Source of the DNA: Duganella fentianensis
Lineage (GTDB): Bacteria; Pseudomonadota; Gammaproteobacteria; Burkholderiales; Burkholderiaceae_D
Direction of reading: 5' to 3'
Length of the DNA stretch: 64,000 nt
NCBI RefSeq assembly: GCF_009857835.1
Contig: NZ_WWCL01000002.1
Location: 496,001-560,000, forward strand
Under the pieces are notes generated by a model, which ran no database searches, was not told where the DNA came from, and was given only the letters and a program-made list of their open reading frames with translations. Position numbers and translations under genes: made by a program. Within the stretch, counting starts at the first letter, position 1. Each line of letters begins with the position of its first letter. Shown piece after piece: positions 7,860 to 16,874 of this stretch.

Positions 7860-10256
7860 TCAGAGGCTGGCGCGGAATTCCACGGCCACACTGCGCGGCG
7901 GTGTGATGTAGGCGTATGGTGCACCATATTGTTCGGTCTGGCCACCGAGGCTCTGGATGTAGCGCTGGTCGAACACATTGTTGACCAGTAGTGCTACGCC
8001 ATAGCGCGAGCTGGGGCTATCCCAGGCCAGGCGCAGATCGAACTTGCTGGTGGCAGTGCCGGTCTTCAGTTTGGCCGTGCTCAGGCAGCTCAGTGCCGCC
8101 GTATCGCTGTTGCAGCGCAGGGCGCTGGCGTGGGTGCCCTGGAAGTTGATGCTGCTGCGGCCCTCGAAGGCTTCCCAGTTGACGTTGATGCCGCCCATGG
8201 CCGTCAGGCGCGGCGTGCCCACTGGCTGGCCGCCCAGATCGAGTGTGACCTTGCCACTGGCGTCGAGACGCTGGTAGCGGGTATAGGTCTGGTCGATGTA
8301 TTCCATGCCGCCGAACAGGGTCACGCGCGGCGACAGGCGGATGCGCGCATCGAGGTCCAGTCCATGGGCTTTCTGGTCGCTGGCGACCACGTTATAGGTC
8401 GGCAGCGTGCCCACGCTATACAGCTGCACGTCCTGCAGGTTCTTGAACTTGTAGGCGAACAGCGAGGCGTTGATGGTGGCGCGGTACTGTGGCAGGCCCA
8501 TTTTCACACCTGCTTCGAAGTTGGTCATTTTCTCCGGTTCGAAGCTGGGGTCTTTACCCGTGCTGGTGCTGGAAGCAGGATTGGGCGGCGTGAAGATATT
8601 GAAGCCGCCCGCCTGATAGCCGCGTGCCAGCGAAGTAAACAGCAGGGTGTCCTTGTCGAGTTTATGGTCGAGTACCAGACGGGGACTGAAGTCGGTCCAG
8701 TCCTTGCCGCGGCTGACGGGCGTAGCGGCCAGCTGGGCGGCCGTGGCGAAGATCACGTTGGACGGGAAGGCCGCAGCATTCAGGCCGGCCAGCGGACCGT
8801 AGGTATTCAGGAAGCTATCGAGCTGGGGCGAAACCCGGCCCGGCACGAACCATCGCATCTCCTTGTGGTCGCGGGTGTAGCGCAGACCGGCCGTGACATT
8901 GGTCTGCGGCGACAGATGCCAGATGGTGTCGGCATAGATCGAGGACGAGCGCGTGTGCACATCGCTGTAATGGGTTTCATCCCAGTTGAACATGGTGCTG
9001 CTGCTGATGCCGGGCAGGCCGGCTGCACCGAGGCCGCCGAACAGCATGGCAAAGTTGGGCTGGCCGCCGGCGAACTGGCTCAGGGTATCGAGGGTGCCCG
9101 TGCTGACGTAGGCGCCGGCATCCTGATGTTCGTTATTGTTGTAGAAGCTCAGACCGGCGATCCAGTCCAGCTTCTCGTTTTTACCGGACAGCTTGAACTC
9201 CTGCTGGAAGCTGCGCGCCTGCTTGGCATCCTGCGTGGTCAGGCGCAGGGTGGGGCGGGCCGAACCATCATTGTCGGTCAGGTTGTGGGTGTCGAAGCGG
9301 CGGTAGGCGCTGGTGGAGTTGAAGGTCATGCCGGCCAGCGGGGCTTCGATGCGCAGCGTCGCGCCATCGAACAGGCGGCCTTCCGAGCCGGGCTGGTCGT
9401 TCTCCAGCTTGGCCGTAAACGGATCGACGAAGTTGGCCGTGTAGCTGGCGTCATACACGCCGAGGTAACCGTTCAGTGGCAGGCGCGGATCTTTCAGTAC
9501 GCCGAAGGCCGGGCGGCCGTACTGCTCCATGTTTTCATGCTCCCAGCCGAAGATCACCTTGGCGGCATCGAAATCCTTGCGCAGCGTGATGCGGGTAGCC
9601 CAGTCTTTATCGCCGCCCGATTTTTTACCTGTGGTGGTGTTCTCGACCCAGCCTTCGCTACCCGAGCGCACGGCCACCACGCGGGCGGCCAGCGTGTCGC
9701 TGATGGGCAGATTCAACATCACATCGGCATTGGCGCGGCCGAAGCGGCCCAGCTTGAGGTGGCCGGCGGCATCGAGTTCCTTGCCCGGTTCGTTGGCCGT
9801 GATGGCGATGGCACCGGCCGCGCTGTTACGGCCGAACAGCGTACCCTGCGGGCCTTTCACCACTTCGATGCGCTGCACGTCGATGAAGTTCATCAGGGCG
9901 CCGCCGGTCTTGCCCGTGTAGACGCCATCGACATAGATGCCGACCGGCGAATCGGTGGCGATGCCGAAATCGGCCGCCTGCACGCCGCGGATGCCGAACG
10001 AAGGCTGGGTCGGTTCGGTGGCATCCACCGACAGGCCTGGAATGTAGCCGTTCAGGTCGGCCAGATCCTTGGCGCCGACCGCATCGATATCCTTGTTGGT
10101 CAGCACGGCCATGGTCATGGGCACATCCTGCACCAGCTGTTTGCGCGATTGTGCCGTCACTACCACCGACTGGATTTCGTCGGCAGCCCATGCGGGCGGG
10201 ACGAAAAAGGCGGCGGCCAGACTGGCGGACAGGATGGTGCGATTCGGCTTGCTCAT
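7860..10256 (-). CDS. TonB-dependent outer-membrane receptor
   Basis: This is a 798-residue receptor for energy-dependent uptake across the outer membrane. It has a signal peptide (MSKPNRTILSASLAAAFFVPPAWA), then a plug domain (about 40-160) with a TonB-box-like SVVVTAQ, the segment DVPMTMAVLTNKDI, an IRGV motif and VKGPQGTLFGRNSAAGAI. A beta barrel follows, with barrel-end sequence VEFRASL. An in-frame ATG 12 bases upstream was rejected because the GGAG ribosome site lies between the two ATGs. The chosen ATG also makes a classic ATGA overlap with the stop of the upstream hydroxylase gene. The plug resembles the broad sphingomonad/Caulobacter receptor class often used for plant or lipid-like molecules; the ligand is unknown. 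Confidence 0.93.
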   Translation of the reverse strand: MSKPNRTILSASLAAAFFVPPAWAADEIQSVVVTAQSRKQLVQDVPMTMAVLTNKDIDAVGAKDLADLNGYIPGLSVDATEPTQPSFGIRGVQAADFGIATDSPVGIYVDGVYTGKTGGALMNFIDVQRIEVVKGPQGTLFGRNSAAGAIAITANEPGKELDAAGHLKLGRFGRANADVMLNLPISDTLAARVVAVRSGSEGWVENTTTGKKSGGDKDWATRITLRKDFDAAKVIFGWEHENMEQYGRPAFGVLKDPRLPLNGYLGVYDASYTANFVDPFTAKLENDQPGSEGRLFDGATLRIEAPLAGMTFNSTSAYRRFDTHNLTDNDGSARPTLRLTTQDAKQARSFQQEFKLSGKNEKLDWIAGLSFYNNNEHQDAGAYVSTGTLDTLSQFAGGQPNFAMLFGGLGAAGLPGISSSTMFNWDETHYSDVHTRSSSIYADTIWHLSPQTNVTAGLRYTRDHKEMRWFVPGRVSPQLDSFLNTYGPLAGLNAAAFPSNVIFATAAQLAATPVSRGKDWTDFSPRLVLDHKLDKDTLLFTSLARGYQAGGFNIFTPPNPASSTSTGKDPSFEPEKMTNFEAGVKMGLPQYRATINASLFAYKFKNLQDVQLYSVGTLPTYNVVASDQKAHGLDLDARIRLSPRVTLFGGMEYIDQTYTRYQRLDASGKVTLDLGGQPVGTPRLTAMGGINVNWEAFEGRSSINFQGTHASALRCNSDTAALSCLSTAKLKTGTATSKFDLRLAWDSPSSRYGVALLVNNVFDQRYIQSLGGQTEQYGAPYAYITPPRSVAVEFRASL

Positions 10257-11473
10257 GTGGGTCTCCATTGTGTCGTCTTTATGATTTTCTCAAGGCAGCT
10301 TACGGCAATTACCATGGCGATCAGCGTCGCCAGTTTTATTATCAGAGGGGCGGCGTAGCCGAACCAGTCGGGCAGCAGGGCAAAGGCGATGGCGGCACCG
10401 AGCGCCCGTGCCTGTTCGACCCGTTTGATCCATGGCCGGCCTTCCAGCAGCGCCGACAGCGACAGCGTGCTGCCGATGATGAAGGCGGCATAGACCAGCA
10501 GCGGCGCGGCGGCCAGCGTGGGCGCCAGCGCGAGAAAATGCGAGATGCAGGGCACCAGCAGGGCGAACTGGAACATCGCATACAGCTGGGCGCCGGGCGG
10601 CGTGGCAGGGCGGTAGTACTGGAAGCTGGCCGGCTCGAAGTGGCCCAGCGGCTGGCCCGTCCAGGCGCCCGGTGCGCCGAACCACACCTGCAGTTTTTTG
10701 CGCCAGCCCCGTACCTGTCCCGTGGCCTGCCACAGCGCCGCGTAGTAGTGCAGATTGGCCCAGGCCGGATTCAGGCTGCGCAGCGGCGTGCGTACACCGT
10801 AGGTGATACGTTCGTCGTCGCGCTCGTCGGCAAAGGTGCCGAACAGGCGGTCGAACAGGATGAAGATGCCGCCGTAGTTGCGGTCTATGCAGTAGTCATT
10901 CTGGCCGTGGTGCACGCGGTGGTTGGACGGCGTGACGAATACGCGGTCCAGCCAGCCCAGCCGGCCGACCAGCTCCGTGTGCACCCAGTACTGATACAGC
11001 AGATCGATCATGGCCACTACGGCCATGACCAGCGGCGGCACGCCGGCCAGCGCGAGCGGCAGATAGAACACCCAGCCCAGCAGCCAGCCGCTGGAAGTCT
11101 GGCGCAGGGCAGTGGCGAGGTTGTAGTACTCGGACGAGTGATGGACTTCGTGCGCGGCCCACAGCACACTGACTTCGTGGCCCATGCGGTGCGCCCAGTA
11201 GTAGCAGAAATCGTAGGCGACCAGCGCGCCCAGCCAGACCCAAAGGCTATCGGTGGGCAGGGTGGTGAGGCTCCAGTGCTGGTACACGGCCGTGTAAGTA
11301 CCCAGCATGACCAGCTTGACCAGCACGCCGATGACCTGACTGACGATGCCCAGATGCAGGCTGGTCAGCGCGTCGGCAGTATCGTACACGGCCAGTCCGC
11401 GGCGATACGCTATCCATGCCTCGAGCAGGATGGTGAGCATAAAAACCGGTATGGCCAGTACGATGGGATTCAT
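10253..11473 (-). CDS. Sterol desaturase / fatty acid hydroxylase family membrane enzyme
   Basis: This 406-residue integral membrane protein carries the histidine clusters of the FA-hydroxylase/sterol-desaturase superfamily: HRMGH, HEVHH and HRVHHGQND. These bind a di-iron centre used to oxidise C-H bonds of lipids. Hydrophobic helices flank the clusters, and a second helical block of about 130 residues follows the catalytic domain, longer than in minimal family members. Its stop overlaps the TonB receptor start by ATGA, and the serine hydrolase follows that receptor. The three genes therefore form a translationally linked unit, which suggests uptake and modification of a lipid-like compound (inference). 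The start at 11473 has no strong ribosome site. Confidence 0.88.
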   Translation of the reverse strand: MNPIVLAIPVFMLTILLEAWIAYRRGLAVYDTADALTSLHLGIVSQVIGVLVKLVMLGTYTAVYQHWSLTTLPTDSLWVWLGALVAYDFCYYWAHRMGHEVSVLWAAHEVHHSSEYYNLATALRQTSSGWLLGWVFYLPLALAGVPPLVMAVVAMIDLLYQYWVHTELVGRLGWLDRVFVTPSNHRVHHGQNDYCIDRNYGGIFILFDRLFGTFADERDDERITYGVRTPLRSLNPAWANLHYYAALWQATGQVRGWRKKLQVWFGAPGAWTGQPLGHFEPASFQYYRPATPPGAQLYAMFQFALLVPCISHFLALAPTLAAAPLLVYAAFIIGSTLSLSALLEGRPWIKRVEQARALGAAIAFALLPDWFGYAAPLIIKLATLIAMVIAVSCLEKIIKTTQWRPT

Positions 11474-11501
11474 AGGCGTGACGATTGTTTAGGTCGAAAC
11501 G

Positions 11502-11531
11502 ATTATGCCTATATCCATGCAAAATGCACAA
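11502..11531 (-). promoter_or_regulatory. Candidate sigma70 promoter for the hydroxylase-receptor-hydrolase operon
   Basis: On the minus strand a TTGTGC box is followed after 18 bases by CATAAT, about 30 bases before the hydroxylase start codon. The match is moderate and found by eye; no start-site data support it. Confidence 0.4.
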
Positions 11532-11667
11532 GAATTAGCAGCAATACTGACGTTTATGACACACAAATGCAGTCAGATAAAGTCAGTTTGGCATCGCTAA
11601 TGAATCCAGTTTTAGCTGGCCGCCGTAGCCGGTCGGGCTAGTGACGGCCAGCTGCAGCGCTCCGCTA

Positions 11668-13800
11668 TCAGAAGCTATACGACAGGCCCGCATAAACGCT
11701 GCGGCGCGCGCCATACTGGGGTGCACCGACGCCCACACCGGAACCGTCGCGCAGCAGATAGACCTGATCAAAGGCATTGATCAGCGCCAGCCGGGCTTCC
11801 AGCTTGCTGGCTGCCGCCAGTCGCCATTCGTGGCTGAGCGAGAAGTTCACCGTGGTGTAGTGCGGCAGCGTGCCCGAGTTGGGTGCGCCACCGTCCGGCG
11901 TCATGCGCATGCCGCTGCCGTGGAGGAAATCCGCGCCCAGCCGGCTGGCACCCCAGTGGTAGTGGGCGCCGCCGGACACGGTGTAGGTCTGGTCGTGGTC
12001 GACATAGATGGCATGGCTGGCGATATACGCCAGTTCAGCGGCGCCGAACAGGGACTGGCCGCTGACGATGTTGCGCCCCTTGGCCTGCTGCGCCGTCAGG
12101 TTGAGGAAGCCGCCCCATTGGCTGCGGTCGTAGATGGCCGACAGTTCCACTCCTTTGGCATAGCCCGTTTGGTAGTTGAACGGCGTGAGGATCAGGGCCT
12201 GACCGAACTGGCCTTCATCCAGCATATTGCTGATCTTCTTGTAGTAGGCGTCGGCCGTCAGGGTCAGGTCAGCACTGAGCTGGTGGCGCAGGCCCACATC
12301 GTAGTAGCGCGTGCGTTCGGCCCGCACGGGATCGGAGTGCGCGACTTCGGGCGCATTGCTGGTGCCGGCATACAGGTCGATGCTGGACTGTGCGGCCAGT
12401 TCCTGCGGCGGTGGCGTGAAGTAGCGCGAATAGCCGGCATGCAGCGCCGTGTCCTTGCTCAGCTGATAGGCCAGATTCAGGCGCGGACTCCATTGCTGTT
12501 CATGGATATAGGCGGCCACCTTATCGTAGCGCAGGCCGTAGTTCAGCGTCAGCGGCGTGGCGATATGCCATTCGTCCTGCAGATACAGGCTGCCGGTGCG
12601 CCCCGTCATGCTGCTGTTGTCGCTGATCAGGCGCGGCACCGTGCCCAGTTGCGCGCCGCTGTCATCCGTGTCGAACACGCGGACGGCGTTGTCGCTGCGG
12701 CTGCGCTGGCGGTTGTAGGCCAGACCGGCGCGCAGCGTGTGCTGCGGGTTGAGCTGGTAGCTGGCATCGAACTGCAGACCGCTGCTGCGGTTGCTGCGCA
12801 GGGTGTCGGAAGCCACGCCCGTGTAGACCAGATCACCCAGCGGATCGGGCAGGTAATGCAGTTCCGAGGTCTGCTGATAGGCCGACAGCTGGTAGTTGAG
12901 CGCGCCCAGACTTTTCTGCAGCGACAGCACGGCAAAGCGGTTGCTTTCGCGCTGCTGCTGGTCGAGCTGGGCCGAGGCCAGCGTGCTGCTGCCGGCCGCC
13001 GCATCGCTGACCCCGTTCAGGCTGAAGGCGGGCGTCTGGGCGGGATTGTCGGGGATCTGGAAGCGGCCATGGTAGCTGCCGAACATCAGGCCGAGGCGGG
13101 TCTGTTCGTCGAGGAACCACGACAGGGTACCGAAGGACTTGGACTGGCGCGTCTCGTCATGCAAAGCCGTGCGGGCGGGCAGCGGATTTTCTATGCCCTG
13201 CGCATTCGCCAGATAGCTGCCGGACAGGTAGTAGTTGACGGCGCCCTGTGTGCCGAACAGCTCCGCGCTAGGCTCGACATGATCGTGGCTGCCCGCCAGC
13301 ACGCCGATGCGGCCACCCCCTTTGATGTTCCCTTCGCGCGTCTGGATGTCGACGATGCCGGCCGTGCGCAGGCCGTACTGGGCGGGCAGGGCGCCTGTGA
13401 TGAAATCCGTGCTCTGCACCAGACGGGTATCGATGGACTGGCCGAAGCCGCTGATGCTCTCCGGTAGCTGTACGCCGTTGATGCGGTACTGCACATTGGC
13501 ATGGTCATCGCGCACGTGCAGTGCGCCCGACCCTCTGGAATCCTGACTGACGCCGGGCAGGCGCAGCAGCACTTCGTTGAACGGCGTGTTATCGCCCTGC
13601 GCCAGCTGCTCTATCATGTGGCGGTCTATCGAGTACACGGTGGTGCCCACATTGGGCGACAGGTCGATGCGGGCATTTCTGAGCGCGGTGGCAGTGACTT
13701 CTACCTGCTGCACGGGCGCTTCGTCGGCGCGTGCCGCATGCAGTTGAAAGGCGGCGGCCAGCAGCAGTGGCAGGGTACGGAGTTGTGGCTGGTGTTGCAT
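11668..13800 (-). CDS. TonB-dependent outer-membrane receptor (possibly metal-related)
   Basis: This 710-residue receptor starts with a short signal peptide (MQHQPQLRTLPLLLAAAFQLHAARA). Then come a TonB-box-like VEVTATAL and a plug with the segments NEVLLRLPGVSQDSRGSGALHVRDDH and YRINGVQLPE. The barrel ends in VYAGLSYSF with the usual C-terminal Phe. The plug lacks the IRG form and reads LHVRDDH, seen in a smaller receptor subgroup. A DUF2946-type gene lies 104 bp upstream on the same strand; that pairing is common around copper or other metal uptake loci in proteobacteria, so a metal or metallophore ligand is a reasonable guess. There is no clear terminator after the stop. Confidence 0.9.
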   Translation of the reverse strand: MQHQPQLRTLPLLLAAAFQLHAARADEAPVQQVEVTATALRNARIDLSPNVGTTVYSIDRHMIEQLAQGDNTPFNEVLLRLPGVSQDSRGSGALHVRDDHANVQYRINGVQLPESISGFGQSIDTRLVQSTDFITGALPAQYGLRTAGIVDIQTREGNIKGGGRIGVLAGSHDHVEPSAELFGTQGAVNYYLSGSYLANAQGIENPLPARTALHDETRQSKSFGTLSWFLDEQTRLGLMFGSYHGRFQIPDNPAQTPAFSLNGVSDAAAGSSTLASAQLDQQQRESNRFAVLSLQKSLGALNYQLSAYQQTSELHYLPDPLGDLVYTGVASDTLRSNRSSGLQFDASYQLNPQHTLRAGLAYNRQRSRSDNAVRVFDTDDSGAQLGTVPRLISDNSSMTGRTGSLYLQDEWHIATPLTLNYGLRYDKVAAYIHEQQWSPRLNLAYQLSKDTALHAGYSRYFTPPPQELAAQSSIDLYAGTSNAPEVAHSDPVRAERTRYYDVGLRHQLSADLTLTADAYYKKISNMLDEGQFGQALILTPFNYQTGYAKGVELSAIYDRSQWGGFLNLTAQQAKGRNIVSGQSLFGAAELAYIASHAIYVDHDQTYTVSGGAHYHWGASRLGADFLHGSGMRMTPDGGAPNSGTLPHYTTVNFSLSHEWRLAAASKLEARLALINAFDQVYLLRDGSGVGVGAPQYGARRSVYAGLSYSF

Positions 13801-13904
13801 ATGAATTCCTGAAAAAAGTAGGGACGTGCACGTGCGCTGGCAGCGCGCGGCGCGGCCAGCGACAGTCGGGCGACCGGTCTATCGGTTAGCGAAAAATGAC
13901 GGGC

Positions 13905-14225
13905 TTAGGAAATCATCGCAACGCCGGGCGGCGCGTGGGCAGGGGGCGTGAAGTAGGCAGTGCGCTGTACGCGCACGGTGGGCTGCAAGATGGGCAGGGC
14001 CAGGCTGACGAGCAGCGTGAGCGGCAACAGGGCCAGCGCCGGCGGCGGGATATCCGACGGCATATGGCCGATCACGCAGGCCGCGCAATCGTTCTGTTGT
14101 TCGGTGTAGGCGTGCTGGTGCGAGCCAGCCCCTAGCAGTTGCAGCGACAGGAACACTAGCACGCACAGCATCACCACGCGCTGCATGCGCGTATTCTGCC
14201 GGGTGCCTGTCAGGAGTGTCTGCAT
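13905..14225 (-). CDS. DUF2946-like small membrane protein
   Basis: This 106-residue protein has an N-terminal hydrophobic segment (VVMLCVLVFLSLQLLGAG), a His/Cys-containing stretch (GSHQHAY...NDCAACVIGH) and a second hydrophobic helix (ALALLPLTLLVSLALPI), then a Pro-rich tail. The CxxC with nearby His, placed after a signal-like helix, matches the DUF2946 family as I know it. That family is of unknown function and is often found beside TonB receptors and copper genes. The start may be the internal Met 14 (MQRVVML) instead. It sits directly upstream of the TonB receptor on the same strand. Confidence 0.72.
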   Translation of the reverse strand: MQTLLTGTRQNTRMQRVVMLCVLVFLSLQLLGAGSHQHAYTEQQNDCAACVIGHMPSDIPPPALALLPLTLLVSLALPILQPTVRVQRTAYFTPPAHAPPGVAMIS

Positions 14226-14271
14226 GCGGCGATTCTAACACCGGCCTGTGCAGCCTGCCGGACGGGCATAA

Positions 14272-14296
14272 AAAAGAGCGGCAGTGCCGCTCTTTT
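14272..14296 (-). terminator. Rho-independent terminator of the TPR gene
   Basis: An 11-bp perfect stem (AAAAGAGCGGC / GCCGCTCTTTT) encloses a 3-base loop, 19 bp after the TPR-protein stop. The minus strand reads into a T-run. The stem also ends in T's on the plus strand, so it could work both ways. Confidence 0.9.
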
Positions 14297-14315
14297 CTGT
14301 GCTGCAGGATGCTGG

Positions 14316-15224
14316 TTAATCCCAGTCGCCGCCGCCACCGCTATCGCCGCCGCTGCTGCCGCCATCGTCCCAGCCACCGCTGGTGCCGAAGTCGTTGCCG
14401 CCCATGTCGTCGCGGCGCAGCAGTTCGTCCCGCGAAGGATCATCGTAGACGATGTCGTTGCGTGGCTGGCTGCTGGCGTTATCGTGGCTGCCGCCCGTGA
14501 ACTGGCGGGCCAGCGCTTCGCCGGCCACTATGCCGGCACCCACGGCAGCGCCGGTAGCCAGACCGCCCATGATGCGCGAGCCCATGGTTGGTCCCTGCTG
14601 CGGCTGGCCGTAGCCCGGTTGCGGATAGCCTTGCTGCGGGTAGGCGGCGCCCGGTGCATAGCCCGGTGCTGGCGCGCCGGGGTTATAGGCTGCGCCGGGC
14701 TGGTAGCCTTGCGCTTCCTGATTACGCCTGGCCATGAAGCGGGTGGCCAGCCAGATAAAGCCCAGCAGACCGGCACCCAGTATCAGCACCGTACCCCAGG
14801 GGATGCCGCTGCTTTTCGGTGCGCCGTAATTGCTGTTGCTGTAGCCAGCATTGTTACGCGGTGCCTGCTGGCTGTAGCTGGTGGCAGGTTTCTGGCCTTC
14901 TACCAGCAGCGTGCGCAGCTTGCTCAGCGCTTTAGGATCCACCTTGGGCAGGCCCGGAGCAATCTGCTCGGCCCGGGCCAGTTCGGCCTGTGCCTGCACA
15001 AACTTGCCCTGTTTGGCCAGCAGTTCCGCTTCCACGAAATGGGCCGTGGCGCTGTTGGGGTGAGCCTTCAGCACCTGATCCATCATGGCCTGAGCCTCAG
15101 TGAATTTGCCTGCTTCGGCGGCCAGATAAACCTCGTGTATGGTCGGTTCAGCCGCGAACGCTGGCACGGATAGCGCCAGAGCGCTAGCCAGCAGAGTCAT
15201 ACGTGCGAAAGATTTTGCCGTCAT
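14316..15224 (-). CDS. Exported TPR protein with membrane helix and Gly-rich tail
   Basis: The 302-residue product has a signal peptide (MTAKSFARMTLLASALALSVPAFA). It is followed by about three tetratricopeptide-like helix pairs (EVYLAAEAGKFTEAQAMMDQ, AHFVEAELLAKQGKFVQAQ), which act as protein-protein contact surfaces. A single membrane helix (GTVLILGAGLLGFIWLATRF, about residues 146-165) comes next, then a Tyr/Pro/Gly/Gln-rich region. A hydrophobic Gly/Ala segment (IMGGLATGAAVGAGIVAGEAL) follows, and the protein ends in Asp/Gly/Ser repeats (GGWDDGGSSGGDSGGGGDWD). The Gly/Ala plus GGWD-type tail recalls proteins related to YgiB or DUF2076, but I cannot place it in a named family. It is probably a single-gene unit with its own terminator. 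Confidence 0.75.
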   Translation of the reverse strand: MTAKSFARMTLLASALALSVPAFAAEPTIHEVYLAAEAGKFTEAQAMMDQVLKAHPNSATAHFVEAELLAKQGKFVQAQAELARAEQIAPGLPKVDPKALSKLRTLLVEGQKPATSYSQQAPRNNAGYSNSNYGAPKSSGIPWGTVLILGAGLLGFIWLATRFMARRNQEAQGYQPGAAYNPGAPAPGYAPGAAYPQQGYPQPGYGQPQQGPTMGSRIMGGLATGAAVGAGIVAGEALARQFTGGSHDNASSQPRNDIVYDDPSRDELLRRDDMGGNDFGTSGGWDDGGSSGGDSGGGGDWD

Positions 15225-15265
15225 GTCAGATCTCCAAAGTGGGACAGGCCCGAAGTGGGGCTAGT

Positions 15266-16531
15266 TTATGCCAATTTCAAGTCTTGTGTGGCGGCAATTG
15301 TAACGTTTGGTGAACCGAACGCCGTGGCCACGGTGGCGGCGATCATATCGGCCGTGGCAGCGGACAGGGTCCAGCCCAGATGGCCGTGGCCGGTGTTGTA
15401 GAACACCGTCGGCAGCTTGCCGCGGCCCACCCGTGGCATCAGGTCCGGCATCATGGGGCGCAGGCCGGCCCAGGGCGTGATGTTGCGTGTGCTGACGGAG
15501 GGGAAGCACTGTTGCACCCAGGCCACCAGCGGGGCGATGCGGTCGGCGCGGATATCGCGGTTGTAGCCATTGAATTCGGCCGTGCCGGCAACGCGGAAGC
15601 GGTCCGCACCGAAGCGGCTGGCGACCAGCTTGGTGGCGTCGTCCAGCAGGCTGACATTGGGCGCGCCGGCGCGGCTGGCCTCGTCGTTGAGGTGGACGGT
15701 GATGGAATAGCCTTTGACGGGATAGACGTTGACGCGGTCGCCGAACATGGCGGCCAGCGCGCGGCTGGCCACACCGGCGCATACCACCACGGCGTCGTAG
15801 CGCTCCGTCACGCTGCCGCCATCCTGCACCAGCGTGATATCGGCGCCGGTGGCATCGGCCTGCATGGCGCTGATCTGCTGCTCGTAGCGCAGCTGCACGC
15901 CGAGTTTTTCTGCTGCCTGCGCCAGCCCCGTAGTGAATTTGTGGATGTCGCCGCTGCTGTCGCTTTCCGTGTAGTAGCCGCCGTAGTATTGACCGGCCAG
16001 TGTCGGTTCGATGGCGCGCATTTCGTCCGGTGTGACGGCGCGGCGCGGCAGGCCGCCCTGTGCCAGCAGGCGGCTGACGGCACCTGCATGCTCGAAGCCG
16101 GCCTGGTCGCGGTAGATGTGCAAGATGCCCTGACGTTTCAGATCGAACTCTATGCCTTCCTGCTCGGCCCAGCTGAACAGATGTTCGCGTGCGGCCACGG
16201 CCAGCCTGGCGGTGGCGATAGTGTTGGCTTGGTAGCGCGGAATGGCGGCGATGAATTCGCCGAACCACGACAGTTTGTGCCAGCCCGGTTTGGGGTTGAC
16301 CAGCAGCGGTGCATCGTTCTTCAGCATCCATTTCAGGCCTTTGAGGATGGTGCTGGTGTGGTTCCAGACTTCGGCATTCGAAGCGGATAACTGGCCGCCG
16401 TTGGCATAGGAAGTTTCCATGGCGGCGTAGCGGTGGCGTTCCAGTACGGTGACGCGGAAACCGCGCCGGGCCAGCGCGTAAGCAGTGGTGACGCCGGTGA
16501 TGCCGGCGCCGATGATGGCGATGTGTTTCAT
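15266..16531 (-). CDS. dadA: D-amino acid dehydrogenase / glycine-oxidase-like FAD oxidoreductase
   Basis: This 421-residue flavoenzyme of the DAO family has an N-terminal dinucleotide-binding motif (HIAIIGAGITGVTTAYALARRG cut short: GAGITG at about residues 8-13). It also has the DadA-type METSYANGGQLSASNAE segment and a C-terminal FAD-contact stretch (NTGHGHLGWTLS). DadA oxidatively deaminates D-amino acids, chiefly D-alanine, passing electrons to the respiratory chain; relatives oxidise glycine or sarcosine. The start chosen has GGAG 7 bases upstream; a Met 7 codons earlier is possible. A tandem glycine riboswitch lies in its leader, so glycine seems to control it. The paired L-alanine racemase gene (dadX) is not next to it. 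Confidence 0.9.
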   Translation of the reverse strand: MKHIAIIGAGITGVTTAYALARRGFRVTVLERHRYAAMETSYANGGQLSASNAEVWNHTSTILKGLKWMLKNDAPLLVNPKPGWHKLSWFGEFIAAIPRYQANTIATARLAVAAREHLFSWAEQEGIEFDLKRQGILHIYRDQAGFEHAGAVSRLLAQGGLPRRAVTPDEMRAIEPTLAGQYYGGYYTESDSSGDIHKFTTGLAQAAEKLGVQLRYEQQISAMQADATGADITLVQDGGSVTERYDAVVVCAGVASRALAAMFGDRVNVYPVKGYSITVHLNDEASRAGAPNVSLLDDATKLVASRFGADRFRVAGTAEFNGYNRDIRADRIAPLVAWVQQCFPSVSTRNITPWAGLRPMMPDLMPRVGRGKLPTVFYNTGHGHLGWTLSAATADMIAATVATAFGSPNVTIAATQDLKLA

Positions 16532-16587
16532 GCGGGACTCCAGACTCGTCAAAGGGTGTGGTCGACGCGCGACATGCGGATCGACAC

Positions 16588-16781
16588 CCCCTCTGTTCGG
16601 GACCTGAGAGATTCACGACGGCCACGGGTAGCGACGTCGCTTGCTCCTTCGGTGCAGCGGGCGACGGCTAGCCCGGTTGCTCTTCAGAGTTTGAAATGCG
16701 GTATCGGTCCTTTTGCCTGAGAGTTTCCGGGGCGGTTGCTCCTTCGGCGCTGTAGGATGCGGGTTCGCTACAGGCTCTCCC
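16588..16781 (-). promoter_or_regulatory. Tandem glycine riboswitch
   Basis: Read on the minus strand, two aptamers are visible. The first opens with GGGAGAG (near 16781), carries GCCGAAGGAGCAA (16737-16749) and closes with CTCTCAGGCAAAAGGACC (near 16706-16723). The second has CTCTGAAGAG at about 16680-16689, CACCGAAGGAGCAA (16641-16654) and CTCTCAGGTCCCGAACAGAG (16591-16610). These are the conserved blocks of the gcvT-type glycine aptamer. The leader runs into dadA 57 bp later. Glycine binding most often switches such genes on, so glycine-induced expression is expected, but the expression platform was not resolved. Confidence 0.95.
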
Positions 16782-16874
16782 GATACGGCGTTGGCTTTTG
16801 GCCATCTTGCAAAACCGGCAGCTTACAGCAAAATCTGCGGCCACACCAGCGCTGTCTGTGCTGCCGGCAGCGGT

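Noticed and set aside
8130..10358. 742-codon frame opposite the TonB receptor
   Set aside because: Antisense shadow with composition typical of reversed GC-rich codons; the receptor is certain.
11614..11653. Inverted repeat AGCTGGCC / GGCCAGCT after the second TonB receptor gene as a terminator
   Set aside because: The loop is long and the minus strand runs into A's, not T's.
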